Source: JAGLQA01 sp023135565
GTDB taxonomy: Bacteria > Acidobacteriota > Aminicenantia > UBA2199
Direction of reading: 5' to 3'
Assembly: GCA_030639305.1 (NCBI GenBank)
Contig: DAOWCY010000096.1
Coordinates: 1-26,226 of the forward strand
Length of the DNA: 26,226 nt
Shown: one piece after another, positions 1 through 7,310 of the stretch
How positions within the stretch are numbered: position 1 is the stretch's first letter
How the letters are laid out: every line of letters begins with the position of its first letter
Made by a program: the position numbers and the translations under genes
The notes under the pieces: model-generated
Databases searched by the model: none
What the model saw: the letters and a program-made list of their open reading frames with translations, nothing else
What the model was told of the DNA's origin: nothing

Positions 1-420
1 CAGTTAAAAAATAATGTCTTTCTATTGAGCGCCATGGCGCTGATGAAATACGCCTATAACGACGATCATGAAACAATAGAAGGAATATTTAATTTCTGGC
101 GTGAGAAAGGATTTACCGGTGATATTGAAAATGTAATATTCTTTCTCACCTATATTTCAGAAACAAAAGATTTAAGCCAAAAGCAACTCAAAGAGCTGCT
201 GATAAAAAGTAAATTAGAAGGAGGCGAAATCATGGAAACATTAGCCCAAAGACTGAGAGCCGAAGGAGAAAAAAGAGGCGAGAAAAGAGGGGAGAGAAGA
301 GGAAAAAAAAAGGGAAATCTTGAGACAGCAAAACGCATGTTAAATAGCGGTTTAACTGTTAAAGATATTGTTACATTTACCGGCCTTTCAGAAAAAGAGG
401 TAAGAACATTAATAAATTAG
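1..420 (+). CDS. Rpn family nuclease/putative transposase, C-terminal part
   Basis: The frame is open from the first base of the window, so the 5' end of this gene lies outside it; about 139 residues are present. The visible part matches the C-terminal half of Rpn/YhgA-like PD-(D/E)XK proteins (recombination-promoting nuclease, often annotated as transposase): a helical region, then a very basic stretch rich in EKRGEKRGERRG, then a short helix-turn-helix-like end (SGLTVKDIVTFTGLSEKEV). The nuclease core itself is not in the window, so activity cannot be judged. In this family the lysine/arginine-rich linker and terminal helix are typical. An internal TTG or ATG at 25-36 could be mistaken for the start, but the frame continues upstream. 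The gene is followed by a repeat-rich spacer. The family call is fairly sure; whether the gene is intact is unknown. Confidence 0.8.
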   Translation, partial: QLKNNVFLLSAMALMKYAYNDDHETIEGIFNFWREKGFTGDIENVIFFLTYISETKDLSQKQLKELLIKSKLEGGEIMETLAQRLRAEGEKRGEKRGERRGKKKGNLETAKRMLNSGLTVKDIVTFTGLSEKEVRTLIN

Positions 421-434
421 CTCTGCTTCATGGG

Positions 435-470
435 CCCACCACGTGGGTAGGGTATAGGCGGCTGCGCGCC
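435..470. repeat. Two-hairpin repeat (family C), divergent copy
   Basis: CCCAC CAC GTGGG (435-447) is a perfect stem-loop. It is followed by a TATA-containing spacer and a second GC-rich imperfect palindrome (GGCTGCGCGCC). The order hairpin, TATA spacer, hairpin is the same as at 13173 and 17947. The rest of the 421-604 spacer shows no gene, only the promoter elements before 605. Confidence 0.5.
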
Positions 471-604
471 GGGACTGCGTCAATGTCTAAGACCCTCTCC
501 CCGGGAACAAGATTTTCACTGCAAAATAGTTTCGGCTGCGCAAATAATTTCGTTTAACGGATGATTTTTTATCGTTTTAGTATTATTATAATGGCGAGGT
601 TAAA

Positions 605-820
605 ATGGAAAATACGCTCGAAAAAATCGACATGAATGCGCTGCCCGACGAGGCAAGAAATATGCTCATGGATTTTTATTACTTCCTGGTTGAAAAGTAC
701 AGCAGGAAGAGCAAGGCTGTAGAGAAAACAAACGACGAAGAAATCGTGGTCGAGGATTTGCTGCCTAAAAAAGTACCCGATTTCGTACCGATGAAACGGG
801 AAGAGATATATGCCGGATAG
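605..820 (+). CDS. Small antitoxin-like protein (DUF2281-like)
   Basis: A 71-residue acidic protein. The N-terminal half (ALPDEARNMLMDFYYFLVEKY) resembles the short helical DUF2281/antitoxin-like proteins that commonly pair with PIN-domain or other toxins, and the C-terminal half is an acidic tail ending in MKREEIYAG. The start is supported by GAGG six bases before the ATG and by a TATAAT at 587-592; no good -35 box is seen. The downstream stretch contains no toxin on the same strand: the next gene is convergent (959-1144, minus) behind a probable terminator. It is therefore an orphan or relic of a toxin-antitoxin pair. The family assignment rests on general pattern only, so it could also be an unrelated small protein. 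Confidence 0.6.
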   Translation: MENTLEKIDMNALPDEARNMLMDFYYFLVEKYSRKSKAVEKTNDEEIVVEDLLPKKVPDFVPMKREEIYAG

Positions 821-887
821 TGTTCTCGCAGCATAACCAAATCATCGAAAAACAGTTGAGAATCATAAATCCTTTCAAATAAGAATA

Positions 888-930
888 AAACCCGGCGCTG
901 CGGTTTCTTTTTAGATGTTTCGGGTTTTTT
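888..930. terminator. Probable bidirectional terminator between convergent genes
   Basis: AAACCCG (888-894) pairs with CGGGTTT (921-927), and the + strand runs into TTTTTT. Read on the minus strand, the same stem is followed by a T-rich stretch (TTTTATTC). A smaller AAACC/GGTTT hairpin lies inside the loop. Its place between the stops of the convergent genes 605-820 and 959-1144 fits a shared terminator. Confidence 0.5.
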
Positions 931-958
931 GCTAAAACTGCTGTACCGCTTCCACTCT

Positions 959-1144
959 TTACTCAACCGCCTGTTTCTTACTTGTTGAGATTTTCCTGAC
1001 TTTGGTTTCAATGAAACGTCTAAGCTGAATCTGCCTGGAAAGATATAATAATTTCTCTTTGGGACTCATCTTCGTTACGTCTTTCTCTAAATGCCCATCG
1101 AAAAGAGGGTCGGTTTTCGTGTTTTTTTTAGCTTTGTTTTCCAT
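959..1144 (-). CDS. Small antitoxin-like protein, leaderless start
   Basis: A 61-residue, very basic protein with the core KMSPKEKLLYLSRQIQLRRF. Short proteins with a 'SPxEKLxYL' helix are common next to toxin genes in environmental bacteria, but I cannot name a family with certainty. The start is well placed: the ATG (1142-1144) lies exactly 6 nt after a perfect TATAAT (minus strand, 1151-1156) with TTGTTT (1175-1180) 18 bp further upstream, so the transcript would begin at or next to the ATG and have no ribosome binding site. No toxin follows. A longer frame on the same strand (679-1011) overlaps it but runs antisense through the 605-820 gene and looks like a shadow. Confidence 0.55.
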   Translation of the reverse strand: MENKAKKNTKTDPLFDGHLEKDVTKMSPKEKLLYLSRQIQLRRFIETKVRKISTSKKQAVE

Positions 1145-1150
1145 AATCTA

Positions 1151-1180
1151 ATTATACCATTACAAAACGGCAATAAACAA
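1151..1180 (-). promoter_or_regulatory. Sigma-70 promoter for the 959-1144 gene
   Basis: TTGTTT at 1175-1180, 18-bp spacer, TATAAT at 1151-1156 on the minus strand. The ATG begins 6 nt after the -10 box, which predicts a leaderless message. Confidence 0.65.
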
Positions 1181-1210
1181 CATGTTATAGATTCTAAGGT
1201 TAATTAATGA

Positions 1211-1216
1211 TATAAT
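1211..1216 (+). promoter_or_regulatory. -10 box, divergent from the 959-1144 gene
   Basis: Perfect TATAAT on the + strand, with an ATG at 1223 exactly 6 nt after it. The -35 position is poor. It may drive the small broken reading frame at 1223 and, behind it, the MoxR operon. Confidence 0.45.
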
Positions 1217-1222
1217 TATTTT

Positions 1223-1384
1223 ATGATTTCGGAATTCGATAAACAAACGATGTTTTGGCCTCCGGCGGGCAGGGGGCGCTTTTGTAAAACTGCCCCCTGC
1301 ACCCCCACAAAACTTTTATTGAGCCGCTTCGCGGCAAAAAAAAATTCGGAAACAGTTTACCAACAGGAGATAATAGATGTTTAA
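1223..1384 (+). pseudogene. Short reading frame overwritten by a repeat
   Basis: ATG at 1223 follows TATAAT by 6 nt and opens MISEFDKQTMFWP. From base 1258 the frame runs into a GC-rich palindromic repeat and then ends 8 nt inside the MoxR gene. The first dozen codons look like a real gene start; the rest (about 40 codons) is repeat-derived. I take this as the 5' remnant of a gene destroyed by repeat insertion, or possibly a leader peptide for the operon. No family recognised. Confidence 0.3.
1258..1312. repeat. Family B repeat with long hairpin
   Basis: Begins GCCTCCGGCGGGC and holds GCAGGGGGC pairing with GCCCCCTGC (9 bp), with TTTTGTAAAA between the arms, then ACCCCC. A related block (GCCTCCGGCGG, a GGGGG/CCCCC hairpin, CTGAACCCCC) lies at 15282-15330 inside the small inserted element. 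A separate GCCGC TTC GCGGC stem-loop follows at 1323-1335. Confidence 0.6.
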
Positions 1385-2414
1385 CCCCGGTGTGATTCGA
1401 CAACTGGCCAAAGACCATTACCAGACCTTTATGAAACTCCAGGCCGTGGAAAAAAGACTAAAAGCCCGTTTCGCGGATATGGACGAAGTAGTAGACGCCC
1501 TGATCCTCTCCGTGACCAGCGGCGAACCGCTGCTGTTAGTAGGGCCTCCGGGCACAGGCAAATCCCGGCTTATCCGGGCTTTCTGCGGCCTTACCGGGCT
1601 GCTGGACGAAGACGATCCGGGCGCAAAAGAAAACGGCGACTATTTCGAATATTTGCTCACCCCTTTTACCGAACCGGGCGAACTGTTCGGCTTTTACGAT
1701 ATTAGCGCGGCTATGGAAAAAAAAGAATTGGTGCGCATGGAAAAAGGCATGATGCAGCACGCAAAGGTAGTCTACTTAGATGAGGTCTTTAACGGTTCCA
1801 GCGCCATTCTCAATTCCCTGCTGGCTTTTATGAACGAACGGGTTTTCCACGATCGCAATAGACGGGTGGGCGTGGCTTTACAGTGTCTTTTTGCCGCTAC
1901 CAACCATGTGCCCGAAAGCCCGGAACTGCGGGCGATTTTCGACCGTTTCCTGCTGCGCTGCCACCTGTGGAACGCCATTGCCAAGCCTAAAGCTATCGAG
2001 CAGCTCCTGCATAAAGGCTGGCGGGAAACCTACAGCCACCACCCGAAAACCGAAATTTTCCACGATTTGTTTAAAAGGCTGGAGGTTTTTCGCCTGCACA
2101 TCAAAAAATTCACCGACAGCCAACTGCTGATAATGGCTGAAAAGAACACTTTTTTTTATAAAGGGTTGGCCCAGCATGTGGAAGCGGCCCGCAGTTATGA
2201 GCTTTCCGAGATGTCCAACCGCCGCTTAGTGAAGATGATTCATGTGATGTTGATCCACCGGGTTTACCAGGCTGCCTGCAGCGGGGAATTTAAGCATAGA
2301 AAAGATATCGAATTAGGGGCAGACCAGTTGGCGCTGCTGCCCCGTTATTTTTTAGACCGGGAGCATGAAGCGGTGGAAAGACAGATGGTAACTGCCGCCC
2401 ACGAGGTAAGTTGA
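1377..2414 (+). CDS. MoxR/RavA-type AAA+ ATPase
   Basis: A 345-residue AAA+ ATPase of the MoxR/RavA kind. Visible motifs: Walker A GPPGTGKS (56-63), Walker B VVYLDE (131-136), sensor-1 AATN (173-176) and an arginine-finger region FDRFLLR (188-194); the rest forms the helical lid and a C-terminal extension. MoxR ATPases are thought to act as chaperones that remodel partner proteins, usually with a vWA-domain protein encoded next door, which fits the following gene. The start ATG at 1377 has CAGGAG about 8 nt upstream. Its stop (TGA) overlaps the ATG of the next gene by one base (TGATG), so the two are translationally coupled. The closest general description is the ATPase of a MoxR-vWA ternary system. 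The enzyme class is certain, the target unknown. Confidence 0.92.
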   Translation: MFNPGVIRQLAKDHYQTFMKLQAVEKRLKARFADMDEVVDALILSVTSGEPLLLVGPPGTGKSRLIRAFCGLTGLLDEDDPGAKENGDYFEYLLTPFTEPGELFGFYDISAAMEKKELVRMEKGMMQHAKVVYLDEVFNGSSAILNSLLAFMNERVFHDRNRRVGVALQCLFAATNHVPESPELRAIFDRFLLRCHLWNAIAKPKAIEQLLHKGWRETYSHHPKTEIFHDLFKRLEVFRLHIKKFTDSQLLIMAEKNTFFYKGLAQHVEAARSYELSEMSNRRLVKMIHVMLIHRVYQAACSGEFKHRKDIELGADQLALLPRYFLDREHEAVERQMVTAAHEVS

Positions 2415-4258
2415 TGGAACGAAACCACGCCGGCGTGGATGTCGAATTAGTGCACCCGCAGGTCTGGGGCGCATTAGTAGACGAAGTGTTGGAAAAACTG
2501 CCGGAAAAAATGTGTGCCGCAGTATGTGCTGTGATAAGTACTATGCACAACCGGCATGTGGGGATTACTCCCGGTTTAGCGGCGGAATTTGTGCTGCTGA
2601 TGGAAGACCCCCAGGCGGCGCGGCGCAGGCAGGGCCCCTGGCAGAAAGTGATCGAACGGTTGAAAAACGAAGCGCTGCCGGATAGGGGACAGGCTGAGAA
2701 AACGGCTTCGGAGCAGTGGTCTTATTTTGCCGTGCTTCCCGGCACCGTGCCGCCTTACAGTATAATGCGTTTATGTTTACCTATCGTGGAGGAAGCCTGC
2801 CGCCGTCTCGGCAAGTGTTATCTTTTTTATCAAGAAGAAGCGATCGACGATGACGAATTCCCGGCGGGGACGGCGTCTAATCCCCAATCCGGGAAGCAAA
2901 CGAAGCGTTTAAAAAAAACTAAACAAACCCCACTGCGTGGGGGAGCGTTTAGGGGGGCGGGTACTGCCGGAGCTAATAGGCTGGGTGCGCCGCACCCTCG
3001 CCGAAGGCAAGAGAATACTATCTCGCTTGAAGAATACCGGGACTACTCGGTCGCTCTTGCCGCCGAAATCGAAAACACAGCCGCCGACAACAGCGATTCC
3101 CGGAAAATTTCCTGGAAAGAGCGCGCCCTTACGTTATCCGGCTACTCTTTGCGGCCCGGTCTGTGGCGAACTGCCGGGCAGGGTTTGCCGGAAACCGATC
3201 CGGCTGCAGCCGCTCTTTTGCTGCGTTTGCAGCCGGATATCGACCCCGGCCGGCGGCGTTTGCCCACGGTGCGCCCCCTGAGCGCCCGGTTGGAACACCG
3301 GGAAGTGCCCCGGAGCAGGGAAGGGGGAATCGGCGGTATTCGTATTACGCGGCGGCCTGAAGACATCGAAGACATCCTCATGAGCGAATTTATTCATCCC
3401 CGGGAAATTTTGCTGGATCGCATGATTAACAGCGGTTACCTGGCTTTGAAACGGCAGCCGAAACGGGAGAAGCTGCGCGACGTGCTGTTGGTAGGTTTAA
3501 TGCCCGCTGCTGTGCAGCCCGGTTTGAGCGCCGATTTTATAAAAGCCTGCTGGTTCGATTTTATTGCCCGTTTCGGGCACACGCTGCAGCGCAGCCGCCT
3601 GTTTCGCAGCGAGTTCCGTTGGTTGGAAGGCGATGCTTTCGGGCGTATCTCCAGCAGCCGTTTCCTGCTGCAGGACCTGCATCTCCAGGACCGGCAGCAG
3701 CCTACGGACAGCCCGGCAAACGCCCTGTACCGGCACCGTTTCTTAGTGGCTTTAGGTTGGCTGCCCCACTATTTAGACACGCGCCGCAGTTTCGAAGCGC
3801 TGCCGGGCCCGCCCCCTACCACGGTAAAAAAATGGGCCTTTGCCGCCTGGAAAGCCCAGGAAGATAACCCGAATTGGGCGCTTTATGAAGCGCAGCGTCA
3901 TATTTTCAGCGCCTCCCCGGTCAGGCATTTAGAAGTAAAGGAGTTTGCCTTTGTTCACCTGATGCTTTTTTTACCGGCGCGCCGGGGGCAGCGCGACAGG
4001 CTCTCTTATGCAGCGGAAATCGGCAGGCTTTACAGCGGTTTCGGATTAGGCGCGGCCAACACCCCGGGCCGCGGCATCAGTATCACCCGGGTGCCGGAAG
4101 AAGTGGCTGCTTCCAGGCAGTGGACTTTCGAAGCCCGCGGTATCCGCGAGCCGCTGCTTTTTCCCCGGCCCGAACCCCGGTTCACGGGCGGGAAGATAGC
4201 CGGCAGGTTAGAAGGGGCCTGGCGGCAGCAGTTAGTGAAGGAGATATGGCATGCCTGA
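2414..4258 (+). CDS. vWA-like partner protein of the MoxR operon, MIDAS degenerate
   Basis: A 614-residue protein. The ATG at 2414 is chosen because GAGG lies 7 nt upstream and it couples to the MoxR stop; a TTG at 2411 is the alternative. Residues 1-148 are helical and unknown. Residues about 165-200 are a basic, glycine-rich linker (KRLKKTKQTPLRGG) that coincides with a palindromic DNA repeat inserted in frame (2928-2997). Residues about 310-600 resemble the vWA part of MoxR-associated proteins: DILMSEFIHPREILLDRMI followed by the strand RDVLLVGLMPAAV, where a vWA domain would carry its metal-binding DxSxS; that motif is absent here. The link to the MoxR gene is firm, while the fold is inferred from context and weak similarity. 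It overlaps the next gene by 8 nt. Confidence 0.65.
   Translation: MERNHAGVDVELVHPQVWGALVDEVLEKLPEKMCAAVCAVISTMHNRHVGITPGLAAEFVLLMEDPQAARRRQGPWQKVIERLKNEALPDRGQAEKTASEQWSYFAVLPGTVPPYSIMRLCLPIVEEACRRLGKCYLFYQEEAIDDDEFPAGTASNPQSGKQTKRLKKTKQTPLRGGAFRGAGTAGANRLGAPHPRRRQENTISLEEYRDYSVALAAEIENTAADNSDSRKISWKERALTLSGYSLRPGLWRTAGQGLPETDPAAAALLLRLQPDIDPGRRRLPTVRPLSARLEHREVPRSREGGIGGIRITRRPEDIEDILMSEFIHPREILLDRMINSGYLALKRQPKREKLRDVLLVGLMPAAVQPGLSADFIKACWFDFIARFGHTLQRSRLFRSEFRWLEGDAFGRISSSRFLLQDLHLQDRQQPTDSPANALYRHRFLVALGWLPHYLDTRRSFEALPGPPPTTVKKWAFAAWKAQEDNPNWALYEAQRHIFSASPVRHLEVKEFAFVHLMLFLPARRGQRDRLSYAAEIGRLYSGFGLGAANTPGRGISITRVPEEVAASRQWTFEARGIREPLLFPRPEPRFTGGKIAGRLEGAWRQQLVKEIWHA
2928..2997. repeat. 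Two-hairpin repeat (family C) inside a coding region
   Basis: CCCCAC TGC GTGGGG (2928-2942) and GGGTGC GCC GCACCC (2983-2997) are perfect stem-loops separated by GGAGCGTTTAGG and CTAATAGG. The second is one base different from the stem-loop at 18165-18179 in an intergenic copy. The reading frame passes through without a stop. Confidence 0.7.
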
Positions 4259-6377
4259 GCAGTGTTTTTATTTAGATGAACTGCTGCCTGTCGAAGTTTT
4301 TGAAATTCTCGCCGCAGCCGCCGAAAAGTTTCGCGGCAAATATTTAAAAGATATCCGGGTGATTTTTCCCGGGCAGGGTAATTTTCGTTTTGCCACCCTG
4401 GAAGTGCCCGACCCCTATGCGGAGATCGGCAAAGAAAGAGGCGCCGGGGAAGAACGCAAAGAAACCCTGCTCTCCGTAGTACGTGCTTTCAAAGACAAAA
4501 TGGGCAAAGACCCTAAGACTACCCACCCCGGCGGGACAACTATCACGCTGCGGGAAGGAGCCGGTCTTCTTTTCTGGCACAGCGCCGCGGAAGCCGCCGG
4601 GGCAGAGACGGAGGTCGAACAAAACGAATACCTAATCGTCACCCCGGAAATAGAAACAGATCGAGCGGAACTATTATTTAAAAACTTGCAATTTCACGCC
4701 ACCTACACCTATGTGGGCGGCACGGGCGCGAGCAGCGGTTCTCCTGCTTACCGGTATCTTTTTTATGTAAAAGACGACCTGGGCCGCCGGTCTACTTTTT
4801 CCAGCATCGAAGCCGCCGGTATATTGGAACAATGCCGGGTGCTCAAAGGGTTCCGGGTAGATGAACGGTCGGTTTTCCTGCCTAAAGAGCGCCGTCCCGG
4901 GGCCGGTAGTTTGCAGGCTTTTTGTTTTTTTTTAGAATCCGCCCCTTTATTGTTCGGCGGTCTTAGGGAGGAGAACGGCGGTTTGCTGGCCGCTTTAGCC
5001 GAATGGCCGCTGCCGCAAAAAACAACCGCGGGGACCGCCGCCCTCAAGTTAGATTTTATGTACCTGAAAGGGCTGCGTTTTTACCGCATGGACCGTTTTA
5101 CCCGGCGCAAAGTGTCCCACGCGGTGGTGCAGTATATGTCCCTCACAGAAAGCCGCGCCGGTCTCGAACAGTTGGCGGAGAAAATCAGCCGGGCAAAACC
5201 TTATGTGGGCTACCGTTTAGAACTGCGCAGCACCCGGCATTTTGAGAAGAACAGCGCCGAAAAGCTGCGCCGGCAGAAAGAACAGATCGAAACCAGCCTG
5301 GCCTATTTAGAGAGTATCGCGAAACCGCGGCCTGTTTTGATGCGTTTCACCCAGGCTCAATTGCCTGCCCTGGCAGCCGAGATCAGGAGTTATCATATGA
5401 GTGTGATCTCGGAAGGTCGCATAAAGTACGGTTTCCAGGCCGAGGCCGCCGAACCCGCGGGTTATCATTTCCTGCTGGTAGAATCGCAGGAAGTATCCCG
5501 TGAGACATTGGATCCGCTGCCCTTATGGGAAGATATTAAAGCCCCTCATATGCGTTTCCGGTTGGATCCGTTGTGGGCCCGGTTTTATTTCGAACCGAGT
5601 GGAAGTTCGTTGGTTTTCGTACCTGAAGGCACGGTTTTATATCCCACCATGCATCATTGGGAACAGGCCGGCATGGACCAATATTTGCGGGAAACAATGA
5701 GCTGGTGGTTTTCGGGGCGTTTAGACGGCGGCAAAATACCGCAGCGCCCGATTTATATTTTCGACGGCCCGCCGCACCCCGATGCCAAAATAACCATCTC
5801 GATTTTAGACCGGGAAAAACTGGAACCCCTTCATCTGCGGTTGGGCTGGCTCAACGATAATTTAATCGCCATGCATGAAAGCGGCGGCGTGGAACCTTTT
5901 ATCCGGGATATAGCAAGCGCTGCCGGGAGGAAAAACCTGACCCGGCAAATCAGCGCGGAAACGGCGAACGTGGAAGCGGAATTCAGCCGGGCGGCTTTAG
6001 AAGCAGGCAAACGAATCGCCCACATTACCGGTCAAACCACCTCTGCTTTGAGCCGGGCCGTTGAAGAAGTAGTGGAAAGCACTTTCCGCACAGTGACTGA
6101 TTTGCGCAAGTTGAGTGAAGACATATCGAAGTGGGAAAAAGACCTGACCGATATAAAATTAATGGCAGAGAAATTAAAAAGCCGGGAAAAAGACACTGCC
6201 GTCAGTTTCGGTAAGAAGAGGAAAGAGTTTGCCGGGATGGTAGAAAACATGGACAAGGAGTTGGAGAAAAACAGTCGCCGGCGCAGTGAAATCGAGGAAA
6301 AGGTAGCCGAACAGGTGCGCAGCCTGGAGACCAGTTACCTGCGCATACAAAAGGCGCTGGGCAGCCTCAGGCTGTAG
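4251..6377 (+). CDS. Third component of the MoxR/vWA-like operon, coiled-coil C-terminus
   Basis: A 708-residue soluble protein with no signal peptide or membrane segment. I do not recognise a catalytic motif. The first ~560 residues look like several mixed alpha/beta domains, with aromatic-rich stretches such as PYVGYRLELRSTRHF and RPIYIFDGPPHP. From about residue 570 it is helical, and 610-705 is heptad-like and highly charged (LRKLSEDISKWEKDLTDIK), so a coiled coil is likely. The start has AAGGAG upstream and overlaps the previous gene by 8 nt, so all three operon genes should be made together. In ternary MoxR systems the third gene is thought to be the sensor, effector or substrate of the ATPase/vWA pair; that role here is inference. 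The last codons and following 50 bases are echoed at 7738-7803. Confidence 0.6.
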   Translation: MPEQCFYLDELLPVEVFEILAAAAEKFRGKYLKDIRVIFPGQGNFRFATLEVPDPYAEIGKERGAGEERKETLLSVVRAFKDKMGKDPKTTHPGGTTITLREGAGLLFWHSAAEAAGAETEVEQNEYLIVTPEIETDRAELLFKNLQFHATYTYVGGTGASSGSPAYRYLFYVKDDLGRRSTFSSIEAAGILEQCRVLKGFRVDERSVFLPKERRPGAGSLQAFCFFLESAPLLFGGLREENGGLLAALAEWPLPQKTTAGTAALKLDFMYLKGLRFYRMDRFTRRKVSHAVVQYMSLTESRAGLEQLAEKISRAKPYVGYRLELRSTRHFEKNSAEKLRRQKEQIETSLAYLESIAKPRPVLMRFTQAQLPALAAEIRSYHMSVISEGRIKYGFQAEAAEPAGYHFLLVESQEVSRETLDPLPLWEDIKAPHMRFRLDPLWARFYFEPSGSSLVFVPEGTVLYPTMHHWEQAGMDQYLRETMSWWFSGRLDGGKIPQRPIYIFDGPPHPDAKITISILDREKLEPLHLRLGWLNDNLIAMHESGGVEPFIRDIASAAGRKNLTRQISAETANVEAEFSRAALEAGKRIAHITGQTTSALSRAVEEVVESTFRTVTDLRKLSEDISKWEKDLTDIKLMAEKLKSREKDTAVSFGKKRKEFAGMVENMDKELEKNSRRRSEIEEKVAEQVRSLETSYLRIQKALGSLRL

Positions 6378-6415
6378 GGATGGAGTTATGAGTTATGAGT
6401 GATGAATTATGAGGG
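6361..6415 (+). repeat. Direct repeat, copy 1 (3' end of the operon)
   Basis: The final codons SLRL-stop of the third operon gene plus the ATGGAGTTATGAGT-type tail recur at 7756-7803 with a few mismatches and one 7-nt unit (TATGAGT) missing in the second copy. Confidence 0.7.
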
Positions 6416-6448
6416 GCGCTCTCGCGAACTCTCAGGGGCTGTTTTAGC

Positions 6449-6480
6449 CACAGAGCTACAGAGCTACAGAGCGCACAGAG
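6449..6480. repeat. Short ACAGAG repeats
   Basis: Four ACAGAG units (CACAGAG, CTACAGAG twice, CGCACAGAG) in tandem within the spacer after the ternary operon. The whole 6378-6892 spacer holds this repeat, one family A repeat, one large palindrome and no convincing gene. Confidence 0.6.
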
Positions 6481-6492
6481 GGGGGGAAGCGC

Positions 6493-6563
6493 TTCTCAAT
6501 AAACAGAAGTTTTGTTCAAACTTTTTCAAAAGTTTGGCCCCCGGCAGGGTCGCCGAAGGCAAA
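6493..6563 (+). repeat. Family A repeat (three consecutive hairpins)
   Basis: Order: AAACTTTTTCAAAAGTTT stem-loop, then GGCCCCCGGCAGGG, then CGCCGAAGGC. Near-identical copies are at 17994-18063 (+), 21775-21840 (-) and 15236-15427 (-, interrupted). Confidence 0.75.
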
Positions 6564-6593
6564 GTAATTTCATGACAGGCAATAAATAGTTTT

Positions 6594-6641
6594 GTCAATG
6601 CCATTGACATAACTATATAGAGTTAGGTCAGTGGCGTTGAC
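6594..6641. repeat. 48-bp near-perfect palindrome
   Basis: GTCAATGCCATTGAC (6594-6608) and GTCAGTGGCGTTGAC (6627-6641) are inverted copies of each other and the bases between them (TAACT ... AGTTA) continue the symmetry. As RNA on the + strand the mismatches within these arms are mostly G-U pairs, giving a stem of about 20 bp. Too long and lacking a T-run for an ordinary terminator. Confidence 0.75.
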
Positions 6642-6892
6642 TGCTATTCTTTCTCAACTCATCAAATTGGAATAAAGTTCCCGCATCCCTGAACACCGGA
6701 TCCGTTGTTTCCCAGGGCCGCAAAGTTCCGTTATATGAAGATTTCCACCTGAAGCACAAAGATTTCCTCATGACCCGGAAGGTTCTCCGCCTGATACGCC
6801 AGCATTTACAGGCGGCGCAGGCGAATTTCCTGTTGCTACGCAAAGATTTTCCGGCAGTGCTGAGTAATTTCCACATAACTGATCAACGACAA

Positions 6893-7147
6893 TTAAAACT
6901 CCCGGTACTGTTTCTCCCGGTTATTCCAGAAGCTCGCCGGAGGGCCTAATACTTTTTCTAATTGAATGGCGGTTCCAGGGGTAATGGGAGCTTTGCCTTT
7001 TATGATTTCATTTACTGTTTTGATATGCCTGCCCATTCGTTTGGCAAGTCCTGCCTGGGTTATATTTAGAGAAGTAATCAGTTCCAGCAGTGTCTCTCCC
7101 GGTGGAGAAACATAGTCGGGCCGATACTCATCTTTTCTTTTTTTCAT
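6893..7147 (-). CDS. higA: HigA-type XRE antitoxin, no toxin partner
   Basis: An 84-residue helix-turn-helix protein. The HTH spans about residues 27-50 (NITQAGLAKRMGRHIKTVNE), followed by the typical HigA segment IIKGKAPITPGTAIQLEKVLG and PASFW. In the family this protein neutralises the RelE-like HigB toxin and represses the operon. Here no higB lies upstream (7148-7310) or downstream. Longer family members continue after the PASFWNN segment with an extra domain, whereas this one stops nine residues later, and the bases beyond the stop contain several further stops, so the gene may be a truncated long form. Its promoter is a good TTGACA/TATTTT pair; the ribosome binding site is weak (CAGG). 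The HTH family is certain, the solitary role inferred. Confidence 0.8.
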   Translation of the reverse strand: MKKRKDEYRPDYVSPPGETLLELITSLNITQAGLAKRMGRHIKTVNEIIKGKAPITPGTAIQLEKVLGPPASFWNNREKQYREF

Positions 7148-7163
7148 AACCTGTTAAGTCAAT

Positions 7164-7192
7164 AAAATAATCTATTTTATGCTTTTTGTCAA
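7164..7192 (-). promoter_or_regulatory. Sigma-70 promoter of the HigA-type gene
   Basis: TTGACA (minus strand, 7187-7192), 17-bp spacer, TATTTT (7164-7169), 16 nt before the ATG. Confidence 0.7.
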
Positions 7193-7310
7193 GCTTAAAA
7201 TGGAGAAAAACTGAAAAAAGGGAAAAAAAGGAGGAAATGCAAGGATAAGAGGCAGCCTGCGCATACTAAAACAACCGGGTGGAAAGACAAAACAGCTCCT
7301 CTACTTTGAA

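Noticed and set aside
679..1011. 110-residue frame on the minus strand
   Set aside because: Runs antisense through the 605-820 gene and the terminator region and has no recognisable domain.
2937..3281. Alternative + frame inside the vWA-like gene
   Set aside because: Starts within the palindromic repeat and lies wholly inside a coupled gene whose own frame is continuous on both sides.
6628..6876. 82-residue minus frame next to the large palindrome
   Set aside because: Cysteine/arginine-rich low-quality translation, no ribosome binding site, no family; looked for a HigB toxin or HigA extension here and found neither.
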